A stretch of DNA of 64,000 nt. Origin: Streptomyces sp. 15-116A. Lineage in GTDB: Bacteria; Actinomycetota; Actinomycetes; Streptomycetales; Streptomycetaceae. Positions 8,419 to 17,240 of this stretch are shown in pieces. The stretch spans positions 1 through 64,000 of the forward strand of contig NZ_JAOCQE010000005.1 in the NCBI RefSeq assembly GCF_025290915.1, given 5' to 3'. Below the pieces are notes generated by a model. That model ran no database searches. It saw only the letters and a program-made list of their open reading frames with translations, and had not been told where the DNA came from. Both the position numbers and the translations under genes were made by a program. The first letter of the stretch is position 1; each line of letters starts with the position of its first letter.

Positions 8419-9117
8419 ATGCACCCTCAACCCGCGCCGACACCCACCCGGCGTGCGGTCACGCAGCTCGACCACCGCCTCGAAGCGGTCACCGGCCACG
8501 ACATCGACACCCTGTGGACCTACCGCGACCGCGGCGCCCTCGACGACCCGCACGCCCAGCTGGTCGACCGGCACCGCACGCTGGCCAGCGCCCAGATCGG
8601 CGTCACCTTCTACCTCAAGCTGCTCAACCGTCTCACGAGCGGTGAGTTCCCTGTCGACGGTGCCCTCTTCGTACGCATCGACCGCACCGTGGACCAGCTG
8701 GAGGAAGCCGCCAACGCGCGCGACGCCGCCGCCCAAGAGGTGCTCGCCGCCCTGGAGCCCATCGAGGCCGCCGCCGCAGCATCGACGCCCGACGAAGGAC
8801 GACTCTCGACCGACGACCGGGCGGCACTGCTCGCCATCGCCGGCGGTGCCAAGCTCCACGAACACCTGCTGACAGGCCGACTGTCCGTGACCGCCTCCTC
8901 CGGCACCCGCATCCCCTATCCCCAGATGCAGCAGCTGGAACGCGCCGGCCTCACCGTCCGGGACACCAGCCACCCTGTGCACGCCGGCCAGCCCGTCTCC
9001 CTCACCGACGCCGGACGAGCCGCACTGCTGGACGCCCGCCGGACTCCTGCAACGCATGCGCCGACGAGCCCGGCTCGCCCCGGTGCCCCGCCGTCCACTC
9101 CAGCGAAGCGGCGCTGA
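8419..9117 (+). CDS. Hypothetical protein, possible winged-helix C-terminus
   Basis: A 232-residue soluble protein not matched to a named family. Residues 10-125 are predicted helical with heptad-like Leu/Ala spacing. Residues 130-215 (LLAIAGGAKLHEHLL to SLTDAGRAALL) resemble a winged-helix unit of the kind seen in small plasmid regulators. The last 25 residues are Pro/Thr/Arg-rich. It lies 18 bases after the RelE-like gene in the same operon. Confidence 0.65.
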   Translation: MHPQPAPTPTRRAVTQLDHRLEAVTGHDIDTLWTYRDRGALDDPHAQLVDRHRTLASAQIGVTFYLKLLNRLTSGEFPVDGALFVRIDRTVDQLEEAANARDAAAQEVLAALEPIEAAAAASTPDEGRLSTDDRAALLAIAGGAKLHEHLLTGRLSVTASSGTRIPYPQMQQLERAGLTVRDTSHPVHAGQPVSLTDAGRAALLDARRTPATHAPTSPARPGAPPSTPAKRR

Positions 9118-9145
9118 ACTGCACCGATCCACCGAAAGGCTCTTG

Positions 9146-9886
9146 TTGTCCCCCACCGAACCGGCGCCGGCCCGGAAGACCATCCCCCACGTCGACTTCG
9201 AGCTGGACGACCTCGACTCCGACGAGGAGAGGTACCTCGACTTCTACCGCAAGGTCGCTGTCCACGAGGACATGCTCGTCCCCCTCGCCGAACACCACGA
9301 CGGCCCGAACAGCTACTACGTGCTGTTCGACCGAACCGCCACCTGGGGACGCCCCGGCATGCCCCAGGTGCTCGCCGTGCATCTGCAACGGGACCACGAG
9401 AAGCGCATGTTCAGCTTCGAGCACGCTCAGCTGCCGCTGCCCGCGATGGCGCAGTCCTGGCTCATCCACCGCGGCTGCCCGCCCGAAGCCATCGGCCTCC
9501 ACCCCGAACTGGGCCCGCCACCGGCGGACGAGGCCACGCGAGCACTAGAGCGACGCCTCGTCGGCGACGGCGACCACTACGCCATGGGCTACTCCTACAC
9601 CAGCGACGACCCGGACGACATGGTCATCGTCGTGGTACTGCGTGCACAGGACGAGCAAGTCCCCAGCCCGTTCCGCGTGGTGGTCGAGGAGGTCGATACC
9701 GAGACGTGGACGCACACCCTGCGGGAGGGCGGCTTCGACACGGCCGGAGAGGCCCTGCAGTGGTGCGACGACCGCCTCACCGGCAAGGCCGGGCCGCTCC
9801 CGCCGGTCCGCCCGGCAGTCACCCCCAGCCGCCCGGCAGGTGTAGCGAAGGCCCCTGCCCCGCATCCGCCCGGCCGCTCTCGCTGA
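9146..9886 (+). CDS. Hypothetical acidic protein
   Basis: A 246-residue acidic protein with alternating strands and helices and no membrane segment, ending in a Pro-rich tail. I do not recognise the family. TTG at 9146 is chosen over an ATG at 9056 because a GAAAGG site lies seven bases upstream, and because the earlier start would overlap the preceding gene with Arg-rich sequence. An Asp/Glu-rich patch (DDLDSDEERYLDFY) is near residue 20. It is probably the last gene of the 6360-9886 run, since about 150 bases with promoter-like character follow. Confidence 0.65.
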   Translation: MSPTEPAPARKTIPHVDFELDDLDSDEERYLDFYRKVAVHEDMLVPLAEHHDGPNSYYVLFDRTATWGRPGMPQVLAVHLQRDHEKRMFSFEHAQLPLPAMAQSWLIHRGCPPEAIGLHPELGPPPADEATRALERRLVGDGDHYAMGYSYTSDDPDDMVIVVVLRAQDEQVPSPFRVVVEEVDTETWTHTLREGGFDTAGEALQWCDDRLTGKAGPLPPVRPAVTPSRPAGVAKAPAPHPPGRSR

Positions 9887-10034
9887 GCGCTGTTCCAGTC
9901 GCGGGCGGCGCAACATAGCCGACGATCGCCGGTTAGCCAAACCGCCGATTCTCCGGACTCTTATACAGCCGCCGGGGACAACTCCCGCGGCCACTTCCCC
10001 GCATTCCCTGCGCCTTCACGGAGGTTTCTTCCGC

Positions 10035-10388
10035 ATGCGCTCCACCCGAATCGCCATATCCGCGGCGATGCTCGGCACGCTCGCGCTGCCGGCGCTGTCC
10101 GCCACTCCCGCCAGCGCCGCGACCGAACCCACCGCAGCAACCGCCACCCCTGCCGTTAGCTGCCACAACCTGCCGCCGCTCCCGTACACGGTGCACACCA
10201 ACGCCGTGACCATCCGGTCCAAGGCCAGCTCGAAGTCCACCGCGCTCGGCGTGCTCTACAAGAGCCACAAGTTCAGCGTGTCCAAGAAGAGCGGCAACTG
10301 GCTCTACATCACGGACAAGACGACCGGCGTCAAGGGCTGGGTCTCCGGCACCTACGTCTACCGCGACGTCCGCATGTGTCTGGACTGA
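10035..10388 (+). CDS. Secreted SH3-domain protein
   Basis: A 117-residue exported protein. Residues 1-29 are a signal peptide with a likely cut after SATPASA-A. The mature part carries a bacterial SH3 fold at about 48-112 (VTIRSKASSKSTALGVLY, GNWLYITDKTTGVKGWVSG), a domain that usually binds cell wall peptides. Two Cys at about 43 and 115 could form a disulfide. The ATG at 10035 follows a GGAGG site. The A/T-rich stretch at 9940-9970 is the likely promoter. On a conjugative element it may affect the recipient or donor wall, which is inference. Confidence 0.75.
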   Translation: MRSTRIAISAAMLGTLALPALSATPASAATEPTAATATPAVSCHNLPPLPYTVHTNAVTIRSKASSKSTALGVLYKSHKFSVSKKSGNWLYITDKTTGVKGWVSGTYVYRDVRMCLD

Positions 10389-10484
10389 CTGGATCCAGCA
10401 CGTCCCGCCCAGCGGCGGGGGCATCGAGTACAGCCGCCCCTCACATTCCGCAGGCACCGGCCTTTCCAGAACAGGAGATCCCTT

Positions 10485-10967
10485 TTGACCGACGGCATAT
10501 CCGAGGAGTCTGCGGATGTCGTGGGCGTGCTCACCGAACGGATCGAGGCCCGCTTCGGCATGGGCATGGACCAGTTGAAGGCCGCGGTCGCCGCCGCTCC
10601 GACCGCGAACCCCGACGCCACCGACGTCGTCAAGTGGCACGGCCTTCTCGTCGAGGCCCAGTCCGTGCTGGAGCGCGCAGAGGACGACCTCCTCGCCGCC
10701 CTTGAGACCCAGCCCAGCGAGGTCGACGACCCGACGATGGGCCTCGCCCATCGGGTGAACGCCGCCGTCACCACCCGCGACGGCCGGGCCATGGTCGTGC
10801 GGTGGCTCCTCGACCCGGACGCCCCGGGAAAGAAGGACCTCGCCGCAGAGCGCCTGGCCCGCATCCGGCCCCGAAGCGGCCCGGCAGTGCAGACCAGCGC
10901 TCCCCATCGTCCCGCAGGGACACCCGCGCCGGCGTCGGCGTGGCGGCCGGCAAGGTTCGCCCGATGA
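10485..10967 (+). CDS. Hypothetical helical protein
   Basis: A 160-residue acidic helical protein with a Pro/Ala/Arg-rich end. Family not recognised. The start is TTG at 10485-10487, with AGGAG about eight bases upstream. Its stop overlaps the next start by four bases (ATGA), so it is coupled to the following pair of small helical proteins. Residues 5-110 contain repeated Ala/Leu/Val heptads that could form a helical bundle. Confidence 0.6.
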   Translation: MTDGISEESADVVGVLTERIEARFGMGMDQLKAAVAAAPTANPDATDVVKWHGLLVEAQSVLERAEDDLLAALETQPSEVDDPTMGLAHRVNAAVTTRDGRAMVVRWLLDPDAPGKKDLAAERLARIRPRSGPAVQTSAPHRPAGTPAPASAWRPARFAR

Positions 10968-11407
10968 GCCGGGACAAGGCCAGCACCATGGACACCGACC
11001 TGCAGAAGGTCTTCGGGAACCCGGTACCCGAGCTGTACGAGGCTGCTGCCGGCCACGATGCCTCACCCGAGCTAGCCCGTGCCCTGGAGCTGCGCTCGTT
11101 CCTGGCGCTCACCGAGGAGCAGGTCGCCCGCGTCCGCGACCGCGTCCATGCCGACATGGACCCCGAGCGGGACATGGGCGAACTGTCGGCGGACAAGCTC
11201 CGCTTCGACGCGCAGTGGCTGGAAGCAGCACTGGAGGCCCGCGACGGCTACCGCGCAGCCCTCGGCGAGCTGCTGCGCACCATGCCCCCGCCTGCAAAGC
11301 AAACCCGGCCCGCTCGCACGGCACAGCTCAAGGCCACCGCCACCCTGCCCCCGTCTGCCGCCCCGGCACCCCAGCGTGCCGGGGCGGCCCGGGCCCGCCG
11401 ACCGTGA
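10964..11407 (+). CDS. Small helical protein, paralogue of the next gene
   Basis: A 147-residue protein, helical to about residue 110, then Pro/Ala-rich. The segment from about 20 to 105 (PELARALELRSFLAL, VARVRDRVHADMDPER, MGELSADKL) aligns by eye with the next gene's LSALLGMHGALALAE, HRDQLARLVHPERQIG, PHEVSHLL. The two genes therefore look like a tandem duplication. No family name is known to me. The ATG overlaps the upstream stop (ATGA). Confidence 0.6.
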   Translation: MSRDKASTMDTDLQKVFGNPVPELYEAAAGHDASPELARALELRSFLALTEEQVARVRDRVHADMDPERDMGELSADKLRFDAQWLEAALEARDGYRAALGELLRTMPPPAKQTRPARTAQLKATATLPPSAAPAPQRAGAARARRP

Positions 11408-11417
11408 AAGCCCCCGA

Positions 11418-11831
11418 TTGCCCCACCTCACGTCCACCGACATAGCCGACCGGATCGAGGACCTGTACGGCGCACCGCTCGCCGACCTCGAAGCCCATGC
11501 ACAGGACCAGCCCCCCGGCATGCTGTCCGCCCTGCTCGGCATGCACGGCGCCCTCGCCCTGGCCGAGCGCAGCATCGACTTCCACCGCGACCAGCTGGCC
11601 CGGCTCGTCCACCCCGAGCGGCAGATCGGCCCGCACGAGGTGTCCCACCTCCTCGACGGCACCCGCCGGCTCGCCGAAGCCGTCGCCGTCCGCGAGGCCC
11701 AGGCCACATCGGTCGCAGCCGTCCTGCAGAGCCTGGCCCGCGTCCCGGCCCCGACGTCTGCCTCTCCGACTCCCGCGCCGCCTGCTCCGGCCGCGCCCCT
11801 TATGGCGCAGAGCGCGGCGCACAGCCGCTGA
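11418..11831 (+). CDS. Small helical protein, paralogue of the preceding gene
   Basis: A 137-residue helical protein with a Pro/Ala-rich tail, resembling the preceding gene's product over its whole helical part. The start is TTG at 11418-11420, with GAAAG eight bases upstream; no ATG or GTG is placed better. The core (DRIEDLYGAPLADLEAH, LARLVHPERQIGPHEV) looks like a helix-turn-helix-containing or scaffold helix bundle, but I cannot assign a fold. Function unknown. Confidence 0.58.
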   Translation: MPHLTSTDIADRIEDLYGAPLADLEAHAQDQPPGMLSALLGMHGALALAERSIDFHRDQLARLVHPERQIGPHEVSHLLDGTRRLAEAVAVREAQATSVAAVLQSLARVPAPTSASPTPAPPAPAAPLMAQSAAHSR

Positions 11832-11878
11832 CCCGACCCCCAGGCGATTCCCCCTTCTTTCACCCAGGAGTTCCTCCC

Positions 11879-12721
11879 TTGGCCATCACCGCTCTGCCCC
11901 CCGATGCCGACGCCGACATCGCCCGGGTCACCGAGGCCCTCGCCATGATCACCCCGCGCTGGAACGTGAGGATCCTGCTGGCCCTCTCCGGCCCGCCGCT
12001 GCGCTACAGCGAGTTGGCGGCCAAGGTGTCCTGGCTGCAGAACGGCCAGCTCCACCCCAAGTTGAAGTCGTTGTGCGACGCCGGTCTCGTCGAGCGCACC
12101 GAACACACCGCACGGCACGTCACCTACGGCCACACCGAGCGAGCCACTGCCCTGCTGCCGATCCTGCCGATGATCGTCACCTGGGCCGAAGAGCACCTGG
12201 AGAAGGCGGAGCGCCCGCTGGCCGCGATCGAGCAGATCGAGGACAGCCTCACCCTGCTCACCCGGCGCCATGCTGCCGCCATCCTGTGGGTGCTCAAGTC
12301 GCGTAAGGAGGTCAGTGGCCGGGTTCTGGCCCGGATCGTGATGCCCAGCAGCGACTGGACCAACATCTATCCGCCGTTGCGCCAGCTCGTTGCCGACGGT
12401 CTGGCCGATACCGAGGGAAACGGCCGGCCCTACCGGCTGTCCGCCGCCGGCGACGCCCTGGGCCCCGTCCTCGGCACGCTGTCCGCCTGGTCCGCCGGGC
12501 AACCCCTCGACCAGGCAGCCAGCCACCCCGTCTGGGGGCAGCCGCAGGCCAAGAGCGCGCCGAGGCCGTGGGTCAGCAGCCCGTCACGGCCGGCGCCCGT
12601 GGCGCTTCCACCTGCTCGGGCGGTTGGGTCGTCCCCGGTGTGGCACCACCGCGACCTCTTCTCGCACGCTGCCACCGGCCGCCCGACGGCAGCCATCCCG
12701 GCGGGAGGCCCGCGCCGATGA
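11879..12721 (+). CDS. Tandem winged-helix (HxlR-like) regulator
   Basis: A 280-residue protein with two winged-helix units. The first (about residues 15-95) has the HxlR pattern: ITPRWNVRILLALSGPPLRY, then SWLQNGQLHPKLKSLCDAGLVER. The second (about 118-200) repeats it: LLTRRHAAAILWVLKSRKE, PLRQLVADGLADTE, RPYRLSAAGDAL. The remainder is Pro/Arg-rich. It lacks the N-terminal Cys typical of redox HxlR proteins. The start is TTG at 11879 with CAGGAG upstream. A DNA-binding regulator of the downstream transport/ATP-grasp operon is the simplest reading. The stop overlaps the next start by ATGA. Confidence 0.75.
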   Translation: MAITALPPDADADIARVTEALAMITPRWNVRILLALSGPPLRYSELAAKVSWLQNGQLHPKLKSLCDAGLVERTEHTARHVTYGHTERATALLPILPMIVTWAEEHLEKAERPLAAIEQIEDSLTLLTRRHAAAILWVLKSRKEVSGRVLARIVMPSSDWTNIYPPLRQLVADGLADTEGNGRPYRLSAAGDALGPVLGTLSAWSAGQPLDQAASHPVWGQPQAKSAPRPWVSSPSRPAPVALPPARAVGSSPVWHHRDLFSHAATGRPTAAIPAGGPRR

Positions 12722-13233
12722 GCACTTCCTTCCCCCCTGCCGAAGCGCGCCAGGTCATCGACCTGCTGGCCTCACGCTCCTTGATCCGTCTGATCACCGA
12801 GATCGACGACAACGGCGCCATACCGCCGCGACGGCTCGCCGGCACCCTGCCCGACCTTTCCGCGCACCAACTGCGCAGTGCATCCGACACGGCCCGTGCC
12901 CACGGCCTCGTCCGGGTCGCGTCCGGCGCCGGTCTGGAACTCACGGACTCCGGGATGGAACTGGCCGACTTGTACGACGCGCTAGCCCGGTGGGCGCGGC
13001 GTCACTCGGCCCCCGCCGCCGTCTGCGAGTTCAGCAGCCGCATCCAGCACGTTCTCGGCCTGCTGGCACCCTCACTCACCCCCGGGAACGCCGACCGCCC
13101 CGCACCCCTGCCCGACGCGCACCCGATCAGCGCGGAGGCTGAGGCGGACCTAGCGCGCGTCCGCACGCACCTGATCCAGTGGCTGGCCGGCAACCCCCAG
13201 GTGACCAGGGCCGAGCCCGAGCGGGCCGCGTGA
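12718..13233 (+). CDS. Winged-helix protein coupled to the regulator
   Basis: A 171-residue protein starting at ATG 12718 inside the preceding stop. Residues 10-110 resemble a single winged helix (QVIDLLASRSLIRLITEID, LRSASDTARAHGLVRV, LELTDSGMELADL), related in style to the second unit of the upstream protein. It may dimerise with that regulator. Its stop overlaps the GTG of the MFS gene (GTGA), so regulator and transporter are translationally coupled. Confidence 0.65.
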   Translation: MSTSFPPAEARQVIDLLASRSLIRLITEIDDNGAIPPRRLAGTLPDLSAHQLRSASDTARAHGLVRVASGAGLELTDSGMELADLYDALARWARRHSAPAAVCEFSSRIQHVLGLLAPSLTPGNADRPAPLPDAHPISAEAEADLARVRTHLIQWLAGNPQVTRAEPERAA

Positions 13234-14465
13234 GCGCAGCGGTCACACCCCGGCACGCACGCCACACGGCAGGGCTGATGAGCAGCATTTACCTGCCGCG
13301 CACGGCGGACGCGTTGGCATTCGCGATGTCCACCTACGGCATCCCGTTGCTCGTTCTGGCCACGACTGGATCCGCCGTACTGACAGGGGCCGCCTTCGCC
13401 CTGGAGTGGATCCCGCGCCTGGCAGCGTTCGGGTGGGCCGGGCCGATCGTCGACCGACGCGGCGCCTCGGTGGTCTTCCACCTCGCCTCCCTGGGACGGG
13501 CGCTGGCTCTCGCCGCCGGCGCTGTCCTGCTGTACCTCTACCCGTCCGGTGCTGCGGCGAGCGTGACGGTGATGGTGCTGGCGGCGGCGACCGGTGTGCT
13601 CACTGAGTTCAGCTACATCGCCGTCGAGACTGCAGGTGCCGCCGCCGGCCGCCGAGCGGGACCTCGGGCTCACCGTGTCCAGGCTGCCCTGCTCGGCATC
13701 GACCAGACGGCGACCTTGGCCGGACCGGCGCTCGCCGGCGTGCTGCTGCTCGCCGGGCCGCCGTCGATGCTCGCGGTGGTCACCGTGCTCTCGCTGCTTG
13801 CCGCGCTGCTCGCCCTGCGCACACCGCCCTCACCCGTGGCCCCGGCCCGCGCGCCGAAGGGACGGCCCGGCGCCGGGCTCGTCACCGGGTGGCGCACCAT
13901 CCGCGCGCTCCCCGCGCTCGGCTGGTTGGTGGCCGGGCTGACCCTGTCCAACCTGTCTATCGGCCTTCTCCAGGCAGCCGGTCCGGTGATCGTCGTCCAG
14001 CACTTCGGGCAGTCCACCACGGCCGTCGGCCTGGTGTGGTCCGCCGCAGCGGCGGCCACTTTGGTGGCCGTCACCGTCTGTCGGTTCGCGTTGGACCGCC
14101 TGGGCCTGTGGCCGGTGGGAGTCGCCTGCTCCGTCATCGCTTCGCTCGCCTGTCTCGCAGCCGCCCTGGCCCCCGACTACCTGTCCTACCTGGTCATGGT
14201 CGCAGTCCTGATGGCAGCCGATGGCGGCTTGGCGGTCGTCCTGCGCACCCTGCGCTCCCGCCTGATCCCCCCGGAGGCATTCGGCAGCACCCTGTCGGCC
14301 ACCATCCTCATCCTCCTGCTGCCCTTCCCCCTCGCCGGCGTGCTCACCGCGCTCACCCCGCCCGACGCGCTGGGCCACGTCATCACCGCCTGTGCCGCCC
14401 TGCAAACCCTCGGCCTGTTCTGCGCCTTCGCCCGCCTGCGCACCGACCCTGCCCTGCGCGCCTGA
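13230..14465 (+). CDS. MFS transporter
   Basis: A 411-residue protein with about twelve hydrophobic segments, typical of major facilitator exporters. A basic loop follows segment 2 (GWAGPIVDRRGAS), the position of MFS motif A. The start is GTG 13230, overlapping the upstream stop. It leads a run with a phage-type small protein, an ATP-grasp ligase, a second MFS and a HAD protein. Export of a small product or its precursor is the likely role; the substrate cannot be read from sequence. Confidence 0.85.
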   Translation: MSAAVTPRHARHTAGLMSSIYLPRTADALAFAMSTYGIPLLVLATTGSAVLTGAAFALEWIPRLAAFGWAGPIVDRRGASVVFHLASLGRALALAAGAVLLYLYPSGAAASVTVMVLAAATGVLTEFSYIAVETAGAAAGRRAGPRAHRVQAALLGIDQTATLAGPALAGVLLLAGPPSMLAVVTVLSLLAALLALRTPPSPVAPARAPKGRPGAGLVTGWRTIRALPALGWLVAGLTLSNLSIGLLQAAGPVIVVQHFGQSTTAVGLVWSAAAAATLVAVTVCRFALDRLGLWPVGVACSVIASLACLAAALAPDYLSYLVMVAVLMAADGGLAVVLRTLRSRLIPPEAFGSTLSATILILLLPFPLAGVLTALTPPDALGHVITACAALQTLGLFCAFARLRTDPALRA

Positions 14466-14494
14466 CCCGGCTGTCCCGCCCGTGGAGGACCCCT

Positions 14495-14797
14495 ATGACC
14501 ATCGCCGCCCTCGGGTCGCACCGAGCGACCGGCCGCACCATCACCGAGCAGTTCCACGCCTTCGACGCCCGCAACCCGCACGTGTACCGATCCCTCGAAC
14601 GCATGGCCGCCCGCCGCCTGGCCGCCGGCGCCACCCGGATCAGCCTCAAGGACCTCTTCGAAGACCTGCGACGTCAACTCCCGTACGGCGTCGCCGGGCT
14701 GAACAACAACTTCACCGCTCTCTACGCCCGTCGCCTCATCGACGACCACCCCCACTGGTCCCACGCGTTCGAGCTGCGCCGGCGCCGCGCCGCCTGA
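14495..14797 (+). CDS. Small phage-type conserved protein
   Basis: A 100-residue basic protein. Its pattern (EQFHAFDARNPHVYRSLERM, then LNNNFTALYARRLIDDHPHW) is that of a small conserved family common in bacteriophages and mobile elements, often encoded near recombination or endonuclease genes. Function is not known. The ATG at 14495 follows a GGAGG site. It interrupts the transporter/ligase operon in order but not in direction, and may be a later arrival. Confidence 0.65.
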   Translation: MTIAALGSHRATGRTITEQFHAFDARNPHVYRSLERMAARRLAAGATRISLKDLFEDLRRQLPYGVAGLNNNFTALYARRLIDDHPHWSHAFELRRRRAA

Positions 14798-14847
14798 GAC
14801 ACCCCCTTTTCCCTGCCCTGCCGTCCCTTGATACGGAGAATTCCCTC

Positions 14848-16092
14848 TTGCCCGCTCGCCCTGTTGTACTTGTCGTCGCTCCCGGAGATGAGAACTACCG
14901 CGGCTACTGCCTTGAGCAGGTCGCCGACGCCTACAGAGTCGTGCTGCTCACCGGCACCGAACCCTCGTGGGAGAAGCCACACATCACCGATCACGCCGTC
15001 GTGGACCTCAGCGATCCTGCCGCGCTGTTGGCGGGGGGCCGGGCCCTGGCCGCACGCCACGACCTCGCCGGTGTCATGACCTGGGACGAGTGGAGTGTGG
15101 TCCCGACCGCCCGACTCGCCCGCCAGCTCGGCTTGTCCACCACCTCGCCCGAAGTGATGCAGGGGTGCCGCAACAAGGCCACCGCTCGGTCGCTGTTCGC
15201 CCGCCACGGCGTGCCCTCGGCCGCTTCGGTGAGCGTGCGTACCCGGCAGGAGGCCGAAGCCGCCGCCGACCGGATCGGCTATCCCGTAGTGCTGAAGCCT
15301 GCCTCACACGCGGGTGCCATCGGCGTGCTCCGCGTCGATGACCGCGACCAGCTCACGGCCGCCTACCGGGCGGCCGAACGGACGGCCGGTCAGGGCACCG
15401 AGAGCACCAGCGTCCTCGTCGAGGAGTTCCTCGACGGGCCGGAGATCTCCGTGGAGTGTGTCACCTACCGCGGCGCCACCACGGTGGTGGCGGTCAACCG
15501 CAAGACCATCAGCCCTCCGCCGCACTTCGAGCAGCTGGCCCACAGTGTGGACGCCGACGACCCGCTCCGGGAGACCGTCGCGCCGGCCGCCCGGGCGGCG
15601 ATCAACGCCCTCGGCATCACCGACGGCGTCAGCCACATAGAGATGCGCCTCGTCGACGGCAGGCCCCGCCTCATCGAGGTCAACGCTCGCCTGGCCGGAG
15701 ACATGATCGGCCACCTCGTGCGTCTCGCCACCGGCATCGACCTGGTCCGTGCCGCCGCCGACATCGCCTGCGACCGCACCCCCGACCTCACGCCCACCAG
15801 GTCCTCGGCCGCCGCCATCCGGCTCCTCTATCCGGACACCTCCGGCACCCTCACCCACCTCACCTACGACGGGCCCCGCCCGACGTGGCTGGACCGGGTG
15901 CACTACCAGTGCCGCCCCGGTGACCAGCTCCTCCTCCCCGCCGACGGAGGAAACCTGTACACCGGCCGGATCGGCTACCTCATCACCACTGCCACCACCG
16001 GCCAGCAGGCGCGTGCACGCGCCGACCAGGCTGCTCGTGCCGTCACCGCGGTCCTCGACCGGACCTCCGGCCCCCGTAGCGCTGCGGCGTGA
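14848..16092 (+). CDS. ATP-grasp ligase, amino-acid ligase-like
   Basis: A 414-residue ATP-grasp enzyme. Residues 100-190 hold the ATP-binding subdomain (CRNKATARSLFARHGVPSA, GYPVVLKPASHAGAIGV), and residues 270-320 hold the Mg-binding part (GVSHIEMRLVDG, LIEVNARLAGDMIGHL). The set resembles L-amino acid ligases and carboxylate-amine ligases that join two amino acids through an acyl phosphate. The start is TTG 14848 with CGGAGAA about nine bases upstream. With two MFS genes and a HAD phosphatase-like gene in overlap, it probably makes a small exported peptide or amide. The substrates are unknown. Confidence 0.82.
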   Translation: MPARPVVLVVAPGDENYRGYCLEQVADAYRVVLLTGTEPSWEKPHITDHAVVDLSDPAALLAGGRALAARHDLAGVMTWDEWSVVPTARLARQLGLSTTSPEVMQGCRNKATARSLFARHGVPSAASVSVRTRQEAEAAADRIGYPVVLKPASHAGAIGVLRVDDRDQLTAAYRAAERTAGQGTESTSVLVEEFLDGPEISVECVTYRGATTVVAVNRKTISPPPHFEQLAHSVDADDPLRETVAPAARAAINALGITDGVSHIEMRLVDGRPRLIEVNARLAGDMIGHLVRLATGIDLVRAAADIACDRTPDLTPTRSSAAAIRLLYPDTSGTLTHLTYDGPRPTWLDRVHYQCRPGDQLLLPADGGNLYTGRIGYLITTATTGQQARARADQAARAVTAVLDRTSGPRSAAA

Positions 16093-17240
16093 GCGCGGTG
16101 TCTGCGGCTGACCGGCATAGCCGGGCATTGCTGACCGGCTATTTCCTCGGCCTGGGGGCCATCATGGCGGTGTGGGGCGCCCGGATGCCCGCCGTGCAGC
16201 AGGCTGCCCACCTCGGCACCGCAGGGCTGGCCCTGGTCCTGCTGGCCGCCGCCGTCGGCATGGTCGCTGGACTGCAGCTCGGAGGCCGCTACGCCCGCCC
16301 GGCGCGGCTACCAGCCCAGCTCACCAGTGGGTCCATCGCCCTGGCCGGGTGCCTCGTCCTCGTGGGACAAGGCGAGAGTCTGTCCGCGTTGCTGCTGGCG
16401 GCTCTCGCGTTCGGTCTCGCGCACGGCGTCCTCGATGTGGCCGCCAACACTGCGGCCGTCCGCTGCCAGAACGCCTTCGGCCGGCCCATCATGTCTGGTC
16501 TTCACGCCGCCTACTCCCTCGGCGCCCTCGCCGGCGCCGCCCTGGCCGCCCTCACCGCCCAGGCCCCGCACAGCACACTCTTCACCGCAACAGGCGCCCT
16601 CCTGGCCGGGGCCGCTGTCGCAGCGGTGCCGGTCACCCGAAGCCTGAGCGGCGCAGAGCGACCCGCAATGCGCGCTGGCGCCGGGAAGCTGCCCCTGCTT
16701 TCGTCGCCGGGGAAGCTCTGGCTTCTGGCCGCCCTGGCCGCTGCGAGCCTGCTGGGCGAGGGAGCCGCCGCTGACTGGGCCGCCGTGCACCTGCACACCC
16801 TGGGCGCCCCGACGGCCGCGAGCGCCACCGCGTTCGCGCTGTACAGCGCGGCCATGGCGGCCGGACGGCTGACCGGTGACCGGCTCACCGCTGCCTTCGG
16901 CGCCCCGACAGTCGTACGGGCCGGAGCCCTTCTCGCCACGGCCGGACTCACCATCGGCGTCATCGGGAACAGCACCCCACTGGCGCTGACGGGCTGGGCG
17001 GTCTTCGGACTCGGCCTGTCCACCACCGTCCCCTCGCTCATCACCGCGGCCGGCGCCGGAGGCGCCAAGGCCGTGGCCACGGTCACCGCCACCGGCTATC
17101 TCGGCCTCCTCGCCGGCCCGGCCCTCATCGGAGCCCTGGCCAGCGCCACCACCCTGCCCACGGCCCTGCTGCTGCCCGCCCTCCTCGCAGCCGCCGTCGC
17201 CGTCCTCGCCCACCGCGCCCTGGAGAACACCACCCCTTGA
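16089..17240 (+). CDS. MFS transporter, second of the operon
   Basis: A 383-residue protein with about twelve membrane segments. It resembles the YbjJ/fucose-permease branch (YFLGLGAIMAVWGARMPAVQ at residues 18-37; GLHAAYSLGALAGAAL in the middle). GTG 16089 overlaps the ligase stop by four bases (GTGA), which implies co-translation. It is not closely similar to the MFS at 13230, so the operon carries two different transporters, perhaps one for uptake and one for export, or self-resistance. The substrate is unknown. Confidence 0.85.
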   Translation: MSAVSAADRHSRALLTGYFLGLGAIMAVWGARMPAVQQAAHLGTAGLALVLLAAAVGMVAGLQLGGRYARPARLPAQLTSGSIALAGCLVLVGQGESLSALLLAALAFGLAHGVLDVAANTAAVRCQNAFGRPIMSGLHAAYSLGALAGAALAALTAQAPHSTLFTATGALLAGAAVAAVPVTRSLSGAERPAMRAGAGKLPLLSSPGKLWLLAALAAASLLGEGAAADWAAVHLHTLGAPTAASATAFALYSAAMAAGRLTGDRLTAAFGAPTVVRAGALLATAGLTIGVIGNSTPLALTGWAVFGLGLSTTVPSLITAAGAGGAKAVATVTATGYLGLLAGPALIGALASATTLPTALLLPALLAAAVAVLAHRALENTTP

